In this document: piece by piece, positions 36,641 to 46,901 of the stretch
Layout of the letters: every line of letters begins with the position of its first letter
Position numbering within the stretch: position 1 is the first letter of the stretch
Assembly: GCF_004295125.1 (NCBI RefSeq)
Contig: NZ_CP036170.1
Coordinates: 186,001-250,000 of the forward strand
DNA length: 64,000 bases
Direction: 5' to 3'
DNA from: [Clostridium] scindens ATCC 35704
Lineage (GTDB): Bacteria > Bacillota > Clostridia > Lachnospirales > Lachnospiraceae
Notes under the pieces: model-generated
Databases searched by the model: none
The model's input: only the letters and a program-made list of their open reading frames with translations
What the model was told of the DNA's origin: nothing
Position numbers and translations under genes: made by a program

Positions 36641-38029
36641 ATGAGTAGTAATGAAACAGGTACTGGAAAAAGTACAAAAGAGCATGCACAGTGGGGGTCG
36701 CGTTTCGGGTACATCATGGTAGCCGCAGGAGCTGCTATCGGACTTGGTAACATCTGGCGTTTTCCATATCTTGCGTATGGCGGCGGCGGGGGCGTATTCA
36801 TCGTCATTTACATCATCATGGCTGCCCTTATGGGGTATCCGCTGATCAAGGCAGAGAGTGCCATCGGACGTTTTGCAAGAGCCAATGTAGCCGCTTCTTT
36901 TGGCGCAGTAAAGAAAAAGTACCGATTTGTGGGCTGGATCGCCATTCTTTGTACGACTTTAATCGATATGTACTATGTCATCGTCGGAGGATGGGTTCTG
37001 AAGTATGCAGTAGCCTACATCATCGGGGAAGATTTCGGCTCCGACACGCAGGTTTTTTTTGACGGATTTACCGCATCCAGCGTCCAGCCGCTGGTCTATA
37101 CGGCAATCGTTATGATCGTAGTTGCCGTCCTATTGTTCTTTGGCATCACCAACCTGGTAGAAAAAGTTACCAAAGTTATGATGCCTGCCTTGTTCCTTCT
37201 GCTGGTTGTATGCGGCATATGGGCCATTTTCTCCACGCCTAACGCTGTCGAAGGCCTGAAGTATTACATCGTACCGGATTTTAGCAAAATGAGCGTGAAG
37301 GTATTCGCTGATGCTGCCACGCAGGTATTGTTCTCCATCGGTATTGGCTGGGGAATCTTCGTAACTCTGGGCGCAAGCCTTCCAAAGGAAAATAATATCA
37401 AAAAAGACTCTGTTTGGATTGCAGTCTGCGACACGGTGGTTGCATTGACTGCAGGTTTCGTTATCATTCCTTCCGCCTATGGCGCAGGTGTAGATATGGC
37501 CAGCGGGCCTTCCCTGATCTTCGTGGTTATGACCCAGATATTCTCCAAACTTCCGGGCGGACGGTTTATCGGCATCTTCTTCTTCATAGCATTGCTGTTT
37601 GCAGCGCTCTCCACATTGTTTACGATCATCGAGATCCCAAACAAGTGGCTGGAAGAGTCCACGCATATGTCTCACCGGAAATCAACGACGATCACCTCCC
37701 TCATCATCTTCGCAGGCGGTATCATCGTATCCCTTGGGTTTGGAGTTCTGAGCAATGTCCAGCTTCCATTTCTGGATGTACATGGAGTGGCATACTACAA
37801 TATCTATAACTGGCTGGATACCTTCACCGCTTACATTCTTCTGCCTCTCGGCTGCCTGCTTACCTGCTTCTATGTGGCAAAGGTATGGGGATTTAAAGAT
37901 TTCGAGAAGGAACTTACCGTGAATGGAAGAGACGGAAAGTTCTCCCAGTTCCAGAAAGTGGTATACGCAGTTATCGTACCGGCGCTGATGCTGGTAGTAA
38001 TTTTGAACTGCTTCGGATTTATTAACTAA
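36641..38029 (+). CDS. Sodium-dependent NSS-family transporter
   Basis: A neurotransmitter:sodium symporter family protein (LeuT/TnaT/MhsT-like) of 462 residues with about 11-12 membrane segments. TM1 carries the sodium/substrate motif GYIMVAAGAAIGLGNIWRFP and YLAYGGGGGVF, and TM6 has QVLFSIGIGWGIFVTLGAS. These proteins import amino acids with Na+; the substrate is unknown. ATG 36641 lies after GGGGTG; in-frame ATG 36581 lies within the leader hairpin and is rejected. A terminator in the leader implies regulated expression. Confidence 0.9.
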   Translation: MSSNETGTGKSTKEHAQWGSRFGYIMVAAGAAIGLGNIWRFPYLAYGGGGGVFIVIYIIMAALMGYPLIKAESAIGRFARANVAASFGAVKKKYRFVGWIAILCTTLIDMYYVIVGGWVLKYAVAYIIGEDFGSDTQVFFDGFTASSVQPLVYTAIVMIVVAVLLFFGITNLVEKVTKVMMPALFLLLVVCGIWAIFSTPNAVEGLKYYIVPDFSKMSVKVFADAATQVLFSIGIGWGIFVTLGASLPKENNIKKDSVWIAVCDTVVALTAGFVIIPSAYGAGVDMASGPSLIFVVMTQIFSKLPGGRFIGIFFFIALLFAALSTLFTIIEIPNKWLEESTHMSHRKSTTITSLIIFAGGIIVSLGFGVLSNVQLPFLDVHGVAYYNIYNWLDTFTAYILLPLGCLLTCFYVAKVWGFKDFEKELTVNGRDGKFSQFQKVVYAVIVPALMLVVILNCFGFIN

Positions 38030-38043
38030 AGCAAAAGATCATT

Positions 38044-38094
38044 TATAAAGGCGTCCCGGGAACGACATATTCGTTATCCGGGGCGCCTTCTCTA
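38044..38094. terminator. Terminator between NSS transporter and COG0523 genes
   Basis: AAGGCGTCCCGGGAACGA pairs imperfectly with TCGTTATCCGGGGCGCCTT, followed by CTCTATTGTTATTAT. It serves the convergent genes on both sides. Confidence 0.8.
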
Positions 38095-38122
38095 TTGTTA
38101 TTATCTAATGAATCCCGACTGC

Positions 38123-39064
38123 TTATCCTAAATAAACGACTTCCTCTTGAGGCTTTTGCGCGGGTTCCATTCCTATCAGGTGCAGCACCGGCTGCTCATT
38201 TCCAAAAGATACCGCTGCCTCCCATTCAAACCTTGCCCGCAGGCGAATCCATTCATTTTTCTTGAACTCGATCTTCTCATCGGATTTGCAGGGATATCCA
38301 TAAAATCGGATGTCAGCGGCGCAGCAAGTCATGATCTTGCGGACCGGGACAAACATCTTCTCATCCATGCCCCTGGGCCTGAACGCCTGGGCAGTAAACT
38401 CAATCTCTTTATGGAGATACAGTTCCGGATGATCATATGCATCCACGTACCAGATGCCAAAATCACCATCCTCCACAACAATCTTGTCTCCTTTTACATC
38501 ATAAGGCAGGTCCTCTGCCGATGGCTGGATAATCTTTCCATCCATTCCCTCAAAGATAAGCTGGGCCATAGGATTCTGCACCTTTAAAGCCCGTCTGAAT
38601 CCGGAACGGTCTACCCCGTCCGGACAGCGGTTTACTACGATCAATTCCGATTCCGCCAGCTGCTCCATCAGCATATTACGCATATTGGCCAGATACATGT
38701 CCAGCGTTGTCCCATCCACGGTAGAGTACACCCCCTGCAGTTCCCAATTGCGAGGATATTTGATGGACAGCAGATCCTCCAGTTTCCACATTCCATTATA
38801 TTCTATGACAACCTGAGTCGGATGATAATTCTTCTCACAGTTCTTAAAAAACACAGAATTCAACTGTTCAAATGCTTCCACCTTTAGCTGGGCCATCTCC
38901 TTGCTGTCCAGATATTCCTTGGAGTATTCTTCCTCCCCTTCTTCACACAATATCAGCAGTGTGAGTCCTGGCTCGATCCAGTCCTGCTCCATTAGCGTCT
39001 CCTTCACCAGAGTAGTCTTGCCGCTGTCCAGAAAGCCTGTACACACAAACACCGGTGTTACCAT
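38123..39064 (-). CDS. G3E (COG0523) GTPase with C-terminal DUF1980-like domain
   Basis: The 313-residue protein has an N-terminal P-loop GTPase (CTGFLDSGKTTLVKETL, Walker A about residues 8-18) of the CobW/HypB/UreG class, with VVIEYNGMW and VVNRCPDGVD. It lacks the GCxCC metal motif: the usual CxCC loop reads LLILCEEGEEEYS, with one cysteine. Residues about 220-313 are not the normal CobW C-terminal domain. They read VPVRKIMTCCAADIRFYGYP and WIRLRARFEWE, like the CCxxD domain of TIGR03943/DUF1980 (YcgQ-type) proteins, which neighbour COG0523 genes in Bacillus. It follows the second COG0523 gene by 29 bp. A role in metal handling is inferred. Confidence 0.8.
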   Translation of the reverse strand: MVTPVFVCTGFLDSGKTTLVKETLMEQDWIEPGLTLLILCEEGEEEYSKEYLDSKEMAQLKVEAFEQLNSVFFKNCEKNYHPTQVVIEYNGMWKLEDLLSIKYPRNWELQGVYSTVDGTTLDMYLANMRNMLMEQLAESELIVVNRCPDGVDRSGFRRALKVQNPMAQLIFEGMDGKIIQPSAEDLPYDVKGDKIVVEDGDFGIWYVDAYDHPELYLHKEIEFTAQAFRPRGMDEKMFVPVRKIMTCCAADIRFYGYPCKSDEKIEFKKNEWIRLRARFEWEAAVSFGNEQPVLHLIGMEPAQKPQEEVVYLG

Positions 39065-39093
39065 GTCGTCTCCCTCCTTTCCCCTATTCCTTC

Positions 39094-40077
39094 TTACTTC
39101 AAATGGAACAAGGTCATAAGTTCCTCTTCTTTCAGATCCGTTCCGATTACGCAGAGACGTCCCGTATAGTCTGGCTGTCCTTCTCTCACCTCATACTCCT
39201 GCGGCACAAGATCAAACTGCCTCCAAGAGCCGTCTGACATTTGGATAATTCCTTTTGACCGAAGCACTGTTCCATAGGCCTCTGTCTCCGATAATGCCTT
39301 CAGCATGAAGTCCAGTTCCTCCTTTGTGTACTTATGCGCCGTCTCTTTTCCCCAGCTGGTAAATATCTCGTCCGCATGGTGATGGTGATGCTCATGGCCG
39401 CACGCTTCATGCTCATGGTGGTGATGCTCATGATGGCAGCATTCTTGCCCATGCGTCTCTTCCAGCAGTCCTGCCAGCTCGCTTCCCTTCTCCAGAGCAT
39501 GTATGATCGCTTCCTTGCCCAGCTGCGCCCAGGGCGTAGAGATGATGGCTGCCTCCTTATTCTCATCCCGCAGCATATGAACGCATTCCTCAATCTTATC
39601 ATCGCTCATGGCCTGCGTACGGCTGATAACGATGGCAGAGGCATGCTCCACCTGATCTTTGAAGAATTCTCCGAAGTTCTTCAGGTATAACTTGGCCTTC
39701 TTTCCGTCTACAACCGTAATTCTTCCATCAATCGCAATATCCGCATCTTTTTTTACATCTTCTATGGCCTTCATGATGTCGGATAATTTCCCGACTCCTG
39801 AGGGCTCTATAATCACGCGGTCAGGCTGGTACTCCTCCAGTACTTTTTTAAGGGCCTTGCTGAAATCCCCAACCAGCGTACAGCAGATACATCCGGAGTT
39901 CATCTCTGTAATCTCAATTCCTGCATTTTTTAAAAAACCGCCGTCAATGCCAATCTCGCCGAACTCATTTTCAATCAGCACCAGTTTTTCTCCTGCGAAT
40001 GCCTGATTGATCAGCTGCTTGATAAATGTGGTTTTTCCCGCTCCCAAAAAGCCGGAAATAATATCTACTTTCGTCAT
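39094..40077 (-). CDS. COG0523 (CobW-family) metallochaperone GTPase with histidine-rich insert
   Basis: A 327-residue G3E GTPase: Walker A SGFLGAGKTTFIKQL, metal-binding motif NSGCICCTLVGDF (CxCC), IIEPSGVGKLSDI and base motif VISRTQAM. A linker of about 35 residues is packed with histidines (CCHHEHHHHEHEACGHEHHH), and a CobW_C domain follows. Such proteins transfer Zn, Ni or Co, often under metal starvation; the metal is not determined here. ATG 40077 follows AAGAGG. It is first in a two-gene unit with the other COG0523 protein. Confidence 0.9.
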   Translation of the reverse strand: MTKVDIISGFLGAGKTTFIKQLINQAFAGEKLVLIENEFGEIGIDGGFLKNAGIEITEMNSGCICCTLVGDFSKALKKVLEEYQPDRVIIEPSGVGKLSDIMKAIEDVKKDADIAIDGRITVVDGKKAKLYLKNFGEFFKDQVEHASAIVISRTQAMSDDKIEECVHMLRDENKEAAIISTPWAQLGKEAIIHALEKGSELAGLLEETHGQECCHHEHHHHEHEACGHEHHHHHADEIFTSWGKETAHKYTKEELDFMLKALSETEAYGTVLRSKGIIQMSDGSWRQFDLVPQEYEVREGQPDYTGRLCVIGTDLKEEELMTLFHLK

Positions 40078-40180
40078 CCTTATTGCCTCTTTTCTATTTC
40101 CATTCATTGATTGATATACACATCCGACACATATATTACCACAAACTCTCCCAAGTTTCCAGTTATACCCAGTCAAACTA

Positions 40181-40225
40181 TAACGGCAGTATTCCCAGTT
40201 CTCCACTGAAAATACTGCCGTTTGC
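40181..40225 (-). terminator. Terminator of hppA
   Basis: The stem AACGGCAGTATT with its complement AATACTGCCGTT encloses a loop of about 20 nt, 20 bp after the hppA stop. The T tract is weak. Confidence 0.7.
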
Positions 40226-40244
40226 ATGAATGATTATTTTTCTC

Positions 40245-42227
40245 TTACAGCACGCCGCCTATTGATAAGAACAATGGTGCAAATACCAGTGATACGATCG
40301 TCATCAACTTGATCAGAATATTGATGGATGGGCCAGAAGTATCCTTAAATGGATCACCTACCGTATCTCCTACAACCGCCGCATGGTGCGCGTCGCTGCC
40401 TTTGCCGCCATGGTTGCCGTCTTCAATAAACTTCTTGGCATTATCCCATGCGCCGCCCGCGTTAGACATGAAGATCGCCATCATTACGCCGGTAACCAGC
40501 GCGCCGGCCAGAAGTCCGCCCAGGGCCGCAGGCCCTAACAAAATTCCTACTATCAGCGGCGCAAGCACTGCCATGATTCCAGGAACCAGCATCTCTTTCA
40601 ATGCCGCGGTGGTGGAGATTGCGACGCAGGACTTATAATCCGGCTTTGTTGTCCCTTCCATAATGCCAGGCATAGTCTTAAACTGGCGTCTTACTTCCTC
40701 GATCATCTGATAAGCCGCCTTGGACACTGACTGCATCGTCATGGCAGAAAACAGGAACGGAAGCATGCCGCCGATAAACAGGCCGATGATAACCCTGCTG
40801 TTAAGGATGTCGATATTCTTAAGCTGCACAGCCTCTGCATAAGATACGAAAAGCGCCAAAGCCGTAAGTGCGGCCGATCCAATGGCAAATCCTTTGCCCA
40901 TTGCCGCCGTCGTATTTCCAACTGCGTCCAGCTTATCCGTAATCTTGCGGACTTCCGGCTCAAGCCCGGACATCTCCGCAATACCGCCTGCATTGTCTGC
41001 AATTGGCCCATAAGCGTCAACCGCTACCGTAATGGCTGTCGTAGACAGCATTCCTACGGCTGCCAGAGCAATGCCATACAGGCCGCAGAACTGATATGCC
41101 ACAAAGATGCCGGCGCAGATCAAAAGAATCGGGATCGCAGTTGACCTCATGCCCACCGCGAGGCCGCTGATAATCGTCGTTGCAGCGCCAGTCTCGGACT
41201 GTTCTGCTATCTCTTTTACAGACTTATAGTCTCCTGATGTATAGACTTCGGTAATGATTCCAATCAGCAGGCCGACAATAAGGCCAGCCACGATCGCGAT
41301 AGCCGCATTGAAATCCCCGAAGAAATATTTACTGAATACAAATGCTACGATCAGTACGATCACGCTGGATGCATAAGATCCCATTTTAAGCGCTTTGTGC
41401 GGATTGGCCTTCTCATCGCCTTTTACGAAGAAGGTTCCAAGAATGGATGCCAGAAGCCCGCATCCTGCGATCATCAATGGAAAAACGGCGCCTGCCACTT
41501 TAAAATATACGATTCCCAAAGTCAGCGAAGATATAAGCGCTCCCACATAGGACTCGAAAAGATCCGCGCCCATTCCGGCAACATCGCCTACATTGTCGCC
41601 TACGTTATCAGCGATAACGGCTGGGTTGCGAGGATCATCTTCGGGAATGCCCGCTTCTACTTTTCCCACAAGATCCGCGCCCACATCAGCCGCTTTGGTA
41701 TAGATACCGCCGCCAACACGCGCAAATAAAGCGATAGATGAAGCTCCAAGGCTGAATCCTGACAATACGTCCACATTCTTAGTGATCATATAGATGGCGC
41801 TCACTCCAAGAACGCCAAGGCCTGCCACGCACATTCCCATTACTGCCCCGCCGGAAAATGCGATTGAGAGCGCTTTGTTCATTCCGCCTTCTTTGGCAGC
41901 ATTTGCAGTCCTGACATTTGCTTTTGTAGCAACCGTCATTCCGAAATATCCTGCCAGAGTAGAGAATAATGCTCCCACAACAAAGCAAATGGCAGTTACC
42001 CAGTTGCCAATGCCAAAGCCGATAAGTACGAATAATACGATGACAAAGAATATAAGAATCTTATACTCTGCCGTCAAGAAGGCCTGGGCGCCTTCGCCGA
42101 TTGCAGCTGCAATCTCCTTCATCTTGTCTGTTCCTGCGTTTTGCCTGCTTACCCTTGCTGCCAGCAGGGCCGCGAACAGCAGGGCTGCAATGCCCAGCAC
42201 CGGAACAATGTTTAAAAACATCTCCAT
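40245..42227 (-). CDS. hppA: K+-dependent ion-pumping membrane pyrophosphatase
   Basis: It hydrolyses cytoplasmic PPi and pumps Na+ and/or H+ outward. The 660-residue protein has about 16 membrane segments and the substrate motif [20 protein letters not shown] with [20 protein letters not shown]. In the K+-site motif the sequence reads [20 protein letters not shown]; alanine after GNTTA, where K+-independent enzymes carry lysine, marks the K+-dependent class, most of which pump Na+. GGGAGGA precedes ATG 42227. It complements PPDK in PPi metabolism and could feed the Na+-coupled transporters in this window. Confidence 0.93.
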   Translation of the reverse strand: MEMFLNIVPVLGIAALLFAALLAARVSRQNAGTDKMKEIAAAIGEGAQAFLTAEYKILIFFVIVLFVLIGFGIGNWVTAICFVVGALFSTLAGYFGMTVATKANVRTANAAKEGGMNKALSIAFSGGAVMGMCVAGLGVLGVSAIYMITKNVDVLSGFSLGASSIALFARVGGGIYTKAADVGADLVGKVEAGIPEDDPRNPAVIADNVGDNVGDVAGMGADLFESYVGALISSLTLGIVYFKVAGAVFPLMIAGCGLLASILGTFFVKGDEKANPHKALKMGSYASSVIVLIVAFVFSKYFFGDFNAAIAIVAGLIVGLLIGIITEVYTSGDYKSVKEIAEQSETGAATTIISGLAVGMRSTAIPILLICAGIFVAYQFCGLYGIALAAVGMLSTTAITVAVDAYGPIADNAGGIAEMSGLEPEVRKITDKLDAVGNTTAAMGKGFAIGSAALTALALFVSYAEAVQLKNIDILNSRVIIGLFIGGMLPFLFSAMTMQSVSKAAYQMIEEVRRQFKTMPGIMEGTTKPDYKSCVAISTTAALKEMLVPGIMAVLAPLIVGILLGPAALGGLLAGALVTGVMMAIFMSNAGGAWDNAKKFIEDGNHGGKGSDAHHAAVVGDTVGDPFKDTSGPSINILIKLMTIVSLVFAPLFLSIGGVL

Positions 42228-42380
42228 AATTAAAATCCTCCCACAGATTTATTATAATTCTTATATTATCATAAAAATGCGGATTGTATAGTGTTTTTTT
42301 CAGATTCTATCAGAATTCCCAATTTTTTTGCACTTTCCTTCTTTTGTTCAGTATATTTATTTATACCCCTTTGATTCGCT

Positions 42381-43127
42381 TCATGACCCATCATACTCTA
42401 TGCAAACCAGCGTAAGCCCTTCCGGAGGCGCCGTCACTCCAGCCTGCGTACGCTCCCTGGCTTCCAGGATTTCCTTCACCTTTGTCGGCTCATAGAACCC
42501 TCTTCCCACCCGTATCAAAGTGCCCGCGATAATCCGAACCATATTATAGAGGAATCCATTCCCTGTAATCCGAATGGTAATATCCGGCCCTTCCTGCTCG
42601 ATCATTAATTCCTTCACTGTCCGAACCGTATCTTCCACACTAGTCCGTACATTACAGAAACTTACGAAATCATGTTCGCCCAGAAGATAAGCCGCTCCTT
42701 CCCTCATCTTCTCTACATTCATAGGAAATGATACAAAAGCGCTGTATCTGCGCTTTAAAGGGTTTTGTACCGGTGCGTTATAAATATGGTATTCATACGT
42801 CTTAAGGATCTCATCCTGATATCTGGGATGCCAGTCCAATGGAACTTCCTTTGAACTTACAATCACAATATCATCTGGAAGCCGCTGGTTCAGGGCATAA
42901 GCCATCCGCTCCGCCGGAATGGAAGACTCCGTATCAAATACAGCCACATTGCCTAATGCATGCACCCCGGAATCGGTCCGGCTGGCTCCGATCACATGAA
43001 TGTCTTCTCCAGTCAGTTTCTTTAACTTTTTATTCAATATCTCTTCAACCGTAATTCCATTAGGCTGAATCTGCCAGCCGCAGTAATCTGTGCCATCATA
43101 GGCTATGGTCAGTTTAATTCTTTTCAA
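42381..43127 (-). CDS. truA: tRNA pseudouridine(38-40) synthase
   Basis: It modifies U38-U40 in the tRNA anticodon arm. The 248-residue protein begins MKRIKLTIAYDGTDYCGWQI and contains the catalytic aspartate in GASRTDSGVHALGN. FLYNMVRIIAGTLIRVGRG is the C-terminal signature. The start is TTG at 43127, behind AAGGAGG at a rather long 12-nt spacing; no in-frame ATG lies nearby. It is last in the ecfA1-ecfA2-ecfT-truA run, a common Firmicute order. Confidence 0.95.
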   Translation of the reverse strand: MKRIKLTIAYDGTDYCGWQIQPNGITVEEILNKKLKKLTGEDIHVIGASRTDSGVHALGNVAVFDTESSIPAERMAYALNQRLPDDIVIVSSKEVPLDWHPRYQDEILKTYEYHIYNAPVQNPLKRRYSAFVSFPMNVEKMREGAAYLLGEHDFVSFCNVRTSVEDTVRTVKELMIEQEGPDITIRITGNGFLYNMVRIIAGTLIRVGRGFYEPTKVKEILEARERTQAGVTAPPEGLTLVCIEYDGS

Positions 43128-43166
43128 AAGGCACCGCGTCCTCCTTATCCATGTTACGTCCTGTCA

Positions 43167-43991
43167 TCAGAATATCCAAAGATGCAGCGGCACGTACCTT
43201 CCAATAAAGAATACCGCCACCACATATGCCACGACCACGATATATGCCATACGATCTCTTGACTGGTACTTCAGAGGCTTCATCTTGGTCCTTCCCTCGC
43301 CTCCGCGGTAACATCTTGCCTCCATAGCCATTGCAAGGTCATTGGCGCGCCGGAAGGCCGATACGAACAAAGGAACCAGGATAGGGATCATATTTTTAGC
43401 CCGCTGAATAATATTGCCACTCTCCAAGTCAGCGCCCCGGGCAATCTGCGCCTTCATGATCTTATCTGTCTCTTCCAGAAGTATGGGAATAAATCGCAGC
43501 GCGATAGACATCATCATCGCCACCTCGTGCACAGGAACGCGAATCTTGTTCAATGGGTGCAGCAGTTTCTCTATTCCATCCGTCAGTTCATTCGGCGTTG
43601 TAGTAAATGTCATAAGCGAAGAGCCAATGATCAGATAGATCAGCCGGATCGCCATATAGACAGCCGTTCGAAGCCCTCCTTCTGTAATGGTGAAGATCCA
43701 TGCATGGAACAGCACCTCGCCGTCCCTGGTCAGAAACAGATTAAATAATACCGTTATCATCAGCAGCATGACAATGGGCTTGAGGCCCTTGACAATGTAG
43801 GAAAACGGTACTTTTGAAAGCCGTATGACGGCTACCAGGAATACAGTCGCCACGATATAGCCGGGTATGCTTTTAAACAGAAACAAAGAGATCAGATACA
43901 GAAGCGTGGATACCAGTTTCACCCTTGGATCCAGCCTGTGCAGCACGCTCTTTGCCGGATAATATTGTCCGATTGTAATGTCTCGAATCAT
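43167..43991 (-). CDS. ecfT: Energy-coupling factor transporter transmembrane protein EcfT
   Basis: The membrane scaffold of the shared (group II) ECF vitamin importer. It has 274 residues with about six membrane segments and the ARG-type coupling motifs AQIARGADLESG and MAMEARCYRGGEGRTKMKPL, which bind the two ATPases. Its start overlaps the ecfA2 stop (ATGA), implying translational coupling. S components are not in the window. Confidence 0.95.
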   Translation of the reverse strand: MIRDITIGQYYPAKSVLHRLDPRVKLVSTLLYLISLFLFKSIPGYIVATVFLVAVIRLSKVPFSYIVKGLKPIVMLLMITVLFNLFLTRDGEVLFHAWIFTITEGGLRTAVYMAIRLIYLIIGSSLMTFTTTPNELTDGIEKLLHPLNKIRVPVHEVAMMMSIALRFIPILLEETDKIMKAQIARGADLESGNIIQRAKNMIPILVPLFVSAFRRANDLAMAMEARCYRGGEGRTKMKPLKYQSRDRMAYIVVVAYVVAVFFIGRYVPLHLWIF

Positions 43992-44842
43992 TCTTTTCTC
44001 TCCAGTGCCTGCATGATTTCTCTGGCTGCTTCCTCCACCGTGGTTACGTCCACCTTCACAGGAAGCCCATGCTCCTTAAGATCATGCATGATATATGTGA
44101 CCTGCGGCGCCGCAAGCCCAACCTTTTCCAGTTCCTGATAATGTGCAAATACTTTCTTCGGCTTGTCATTATACATGACAGAGCCTTTATTCATAACGAT
44201 AATGCGGTCCGCATATCTGGCAATATCTTCCATGCTGTGGGACACAAGGATGACCGTCATATCGCTTTCTTTGTGGAGATAGGCAATCTGATCAAGAATG
44301 TCATCCCTGCCCTTCGGATCCAGCCCCGCGGTAGGCTCGTCCAGTACCAGGACCTTAGGCCGCATAGCCAGCACGCCGGCAATTGCCACACGCCGTTTCT
44401 GCCCTCCGGACAGTTCAAAAGGAGAAGACTTATAGTACTTTTCCTTAAGTCCTACAAGTTTCAGCGCCTCCAGCGCCCGCTCCTTGCACTCTTTGGGGCC
44501 AAGCCCCTGATTCTTAGGTCCAAAGCACACATCCGTCATCACGTCTATCTCAAACAGCTGATGCTCGGGATACTGGAATACCAGTCCCACCTGGTTTCTG
44601 AGTTCCCGCATGTTATATCCTTCCTCATATATATTCTCATCATTATAATACAGCGCGCCGCTGGTGGCTTTTATAAGGCCATTCAGATGCTGGATCAGCG
44701 TGGACTTTCCCGAACCGGTATGACCGATGATCCCGACAAACTCCCCATGGGGAATCGTCAGGGAAATATCCTTAAGCGCATGCTTTTCATATGCCGTTCC
44801 AAGGCTGTATACATAGTTAAGATGTTCTAATCTAATTGACAT
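43988..44842 (-). CDS. ecfA2: ECF transporter ATPase EcfA2
   Basis: A 284-residue ABC ATPase: Walker [21 protein letters not shown]-loop [13 protein letters not shown], signature [13 protein letters not shown], Walker [16 protein letters not shown] and switch histidine VSHSMED. It pairs with EcfA1 on EcfT to power vitamin uptake by exchangeable S proteins. It overlaps ecfA1 by 16 bp and ecfT by 4 bp. Confidence 0.96.
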   Translation of the reverse strand: MSIRLEHLNYVYSLGTAYEKHALKDISLTIPHGEFVGIIGHTGSGKSTLIQHLNGLIKATSGALYYNDENIYEEGYNMRELRNQVGLVFQYPEHQLFEIDVMTDVCFGPKNQGLGPKECKERALEALKLVGLKEKYYKSSPFELSGGQKRRVAIAGVLAMRPKVLVLDEPTAGLDPKGRDDILDQIAYLHKESDMTVILVSHSMEDIARYADRIIVMNKGSVMYNDKPKKVFAHYQELEKVGLAAPQVTYIMHDLKEHGLPVKVDVTTVEEAAREIMQALERKE

Positions 44843-45672
44843 AATGCTTCCACCAATTCCTCTTTCCTAAGAATACCTGACGGGATATCCAGTCCTTGCT
44901 TCTTAAGTTCATCTGCCAGGATTGTCACCTGGGGGACATCCAGACGGTATTTCTTTAGTTCGTCTACCTGGGAAAATACTTCCTTCGGCGTTCCTTCCAT
45001 TACCACCCGCCCGTGATCCATCACATAGATCTTATCCGCATCTATGACTTCTTCCATATAATGGGTGATCAGAATCACTGTGACTTTCTTCTGCTCCCTC
45101 AACTTCTTCACTGTCTTTAGGACTTCCTTGCGCCCTACCGGATCCAGCATGGCAGTCGGCTCATCCAGCACGATGCACTTAGGCTCCATGGCTACCACGC
45201 CGGCAATCGCCACCCTCTGCTTCTGTCCCCCTGAGAGTTTATTCGGAGAATGGTGCCGGTACTCTATCATGCCGACAGCCTTCAAACTTTCTTCTACACG
45301 CTGCCAGATCTCGTCCGTAGGAACTCCCAGATTCTCCGGGCCAAATCCTACATCTTCCTCTACTACGGTTCCAATGATCTGATTATCGGGGTTCTGGAAT
45401 ACCATGCCGGCTGATTGGCGCACGTTCCATAGCTCAGCCGGGTCCGTCGTATCCAGGCCATTCACCCATACCGTGCCCTCTGTCGGAACCAGGATTGCAT
45501 TGATATGCTTAGCCAGCGTAGATTTCCCAGAGCCGTTATGGCCGAGAATCGCTATGAACTGGCCTTCCTTTACGTCGATATCCACTTCGTCTATGGCTCG
45601 TGACTTGCCGATCACATTGCCTTCCTCGTCCCGCTTCTCATATTCAAAAATCAGTTTTTCTGTCTGAACCAT
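44827..45672 (-). CDS. ecfA1: ECF transporter ATPase EcfA1
   Basis: A 281-residue ABC ATPase: Walker [21 protein letters not shown]-loop [20 protein letters not shown], signature [13 protein letters not shown], Walker [17 protein letters not shown] 45672 follows GGAGAAGGG; an in-frame start at 45690 overlaps the upstream PPIase stop. The gene lies 17 bp after the peptidyl-prolyl isomerase gene and overlaps ecfA2. Confidence 0.96.
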   Translation of the reverse strand: MVQTEKLIFEYEKRDEEGNVIGKSRAIDEVDIDVKEGQFIAILGHNGSGKSTLAKHINAILVPTEGTVWVNGLDTTDPAELWNVRQSAGMVFQNPDNQIIGTVVEEDVGFGPENLGVPTDEIWQRVEESLKAVGMIEYRHHSPNKLSGGQKQRVAIAGVVAMEPKCIVLDEPTAMLDPVGRKEVLKTVKKLREQKKVTVILITHYMEEVIDADKIYVMDHGRVVMEGTPKEVFSQVDELKKYRLDVPQVTILADELKKQGLDIPSGILRKEELVEALCQLD

Positions 45673-45689
45673 ATCATAACCCTTCTCCA

Positions 45690-46208
45690 TTATGCCCTCT
45701 CTGGTTCCGGATAGTCCTGGCCTTTGGTATCTACCGTTACCTTTTTCATCTTCTGTGCCTCCAATGGCCTGTCATTGTAGTCTGTAGGCGTTTCCGCGAT
45801 CTTATTCACTACATCCATGCCCGTGATAATCTTTCCGAATGCTGCATAAGAACCATTCAGATGTGGAGAATTCTTGTGCATGATAAAAAACTGGGAGCCT
45901 GCGCTATCCGGATGCATTGCTCTTGCCATAGAAAGGACGCCTTCCGTATGAGCCAGGTCATTGGCAAAACCATTCTGTGCAAATTCCCCTTTAATATTGT
46001 ATCCCGGGCCGCCCGTACCAGTGCCTTCGGGACATCCTCCCTGAATCATGAATCCACTGATTACGCGGTGGAAGATCAGTCCGTCATAATATCCCTTCTT
46101 CACCAGCGAGATAAAGTTATTTACCGTATTCGGCGCAATCTCCGGATATAATTCTGCCTTCATGATGTCTCCATTTTCCATTTCAATCGTAATAATTGGA
46201 TTTTCCAT
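45690..46208 (-). CDS. Cyclophilin-type peptidyl-prolyl cis-trans isomerase
   Basis: A 172-residue cyclophilin. The core includes [39 protein letters not shown] and [19 protein letters not shown], with the catalytic arginine in FHRV. There is no signal peptide, so it acts in the cytoplasm on proline bonds of folding proteins. ATG 46208 follows AGAGGAAG. It is probably the first gene of the ecf-truA transcript. Confidence 0.95.
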   Translation of the reverse strand: MENPIITIEMENGDIMKAELYPEIAPNTVNNFISLVKKGYYDGLIFHRVISGFMIQGGCPEGTGTGGPGYNIKGEFAQNGFANDLAHTEGVLSMARAMHPDSAGSQFFIMHKNSPHLNGSYAAFGKIITGMDVVNKIAETPTDYNDRPLEAQKMKKVTVDTKGQDYPEPERA

Positions 46209-46352
46209 AATATACTTCCTCTCTTTTTTCAAATATATAAACCGCATTATCTATTGTAACGGATATTTTTCCATTCGTAAAGTATCTTGATTGGAATGAT
46301 ATGCATAGAATCAGGAATACTAATCAAGACAAAGTAAGACAGGGAGGATGAT

Positions 46353-46856
46353 ATGATGAAAAAATGTAAGATATTGGGGACTGCCGCGGCCATGATGCTG
46401 GTGCTCGCGCTTGCAGGGTGCGAAAATAATACGGACGATGTGGACGCTCTCAAGAAACGGGTAGACCAGATGGAACAGGAATTGGCTGATATGGAGATTA
46501 ATAATAATCTTGCCGAATCCTCTCAGGATAAGGCCGCTATTCATGAAGTCTCCGCGTCCGATGACTCTATCGCATCTCTTACCCAGGCTGTGGATGATAT
46601 GGTGTCAAAGGCCAATGAAGCCAAGCCGGACGGTACTGAAGAGGAAAAAATGGAACAGTTCTTCACCCTCAAAAAAGAAATGAAGAGCATAGACAGCCGT
46701 CTGGATGCCTACGAGGATTATCTGGAATACCAGTACCGCCAGGAGAAACTTTCCCGGGAAGAATACCAAAGCCAGGATCAGGCGCTGGAAGAGTTGGAAG
46801 ATAAATTGGACGCTGCCGAGGACCAGCTGGAATGGACCTTCGGCATAGACGACTAG
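46353..46856 (+). CDS. Predicted lipoprotein with coiled coil
   Basis: The 167-residue protein has a lipoprotein signal (KILGTAAAMMLVLALAGC; acylated Cys about 23). Two acidic coiled-coil stretches follow, DVDALKKRVDQMEQELADME and a C-terminal SREEYQSQDQALEELEDKLD. AGGGAGG lies before ATG 46353. I do not recognise a characterised family; it is surface-anchored with a possible scaffolding role. It is divergent from the PPIase gene. Confidence 0.75.
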   Translation: MMKKCKILGTAAAMMLVLALAGCENNTDDVDALKKRVDQMEQELADMEINNNLAESSQDKAAIHEVSASDDSIASLTQAVDDMVSKANEAKPDGTEEEKMEQFFTLKKEMKSIDSRLDAYEDYLEYQYRQEKLSREEYQSQDQALEELEDKLDAAEDQLEWTFGIDD

Positions 46857-46863
46857 GCAAAAA

Positions 46864-46893
46864 GATGCCGGATCATCCATGTGCTCCGGCATC
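46864..46893 (-). terminator. Terminator of the arylsulfotransferase-like gene
   Basis: The 9-bp stem GATGCCGGA/TCCGGCATC is followed on the minus strand by TTTTTGCC. It lies between two convergent genes. Confidence 0.8.
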
Positions 46894-46901
46894 GCTTCCA
46901 T

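Noticed and set aside
37130-37675. 181-codon minus-strand open frame
   Set aside because: Lies wholly opposite the NSS transporter gene, with composition typical of an antisense shadow.
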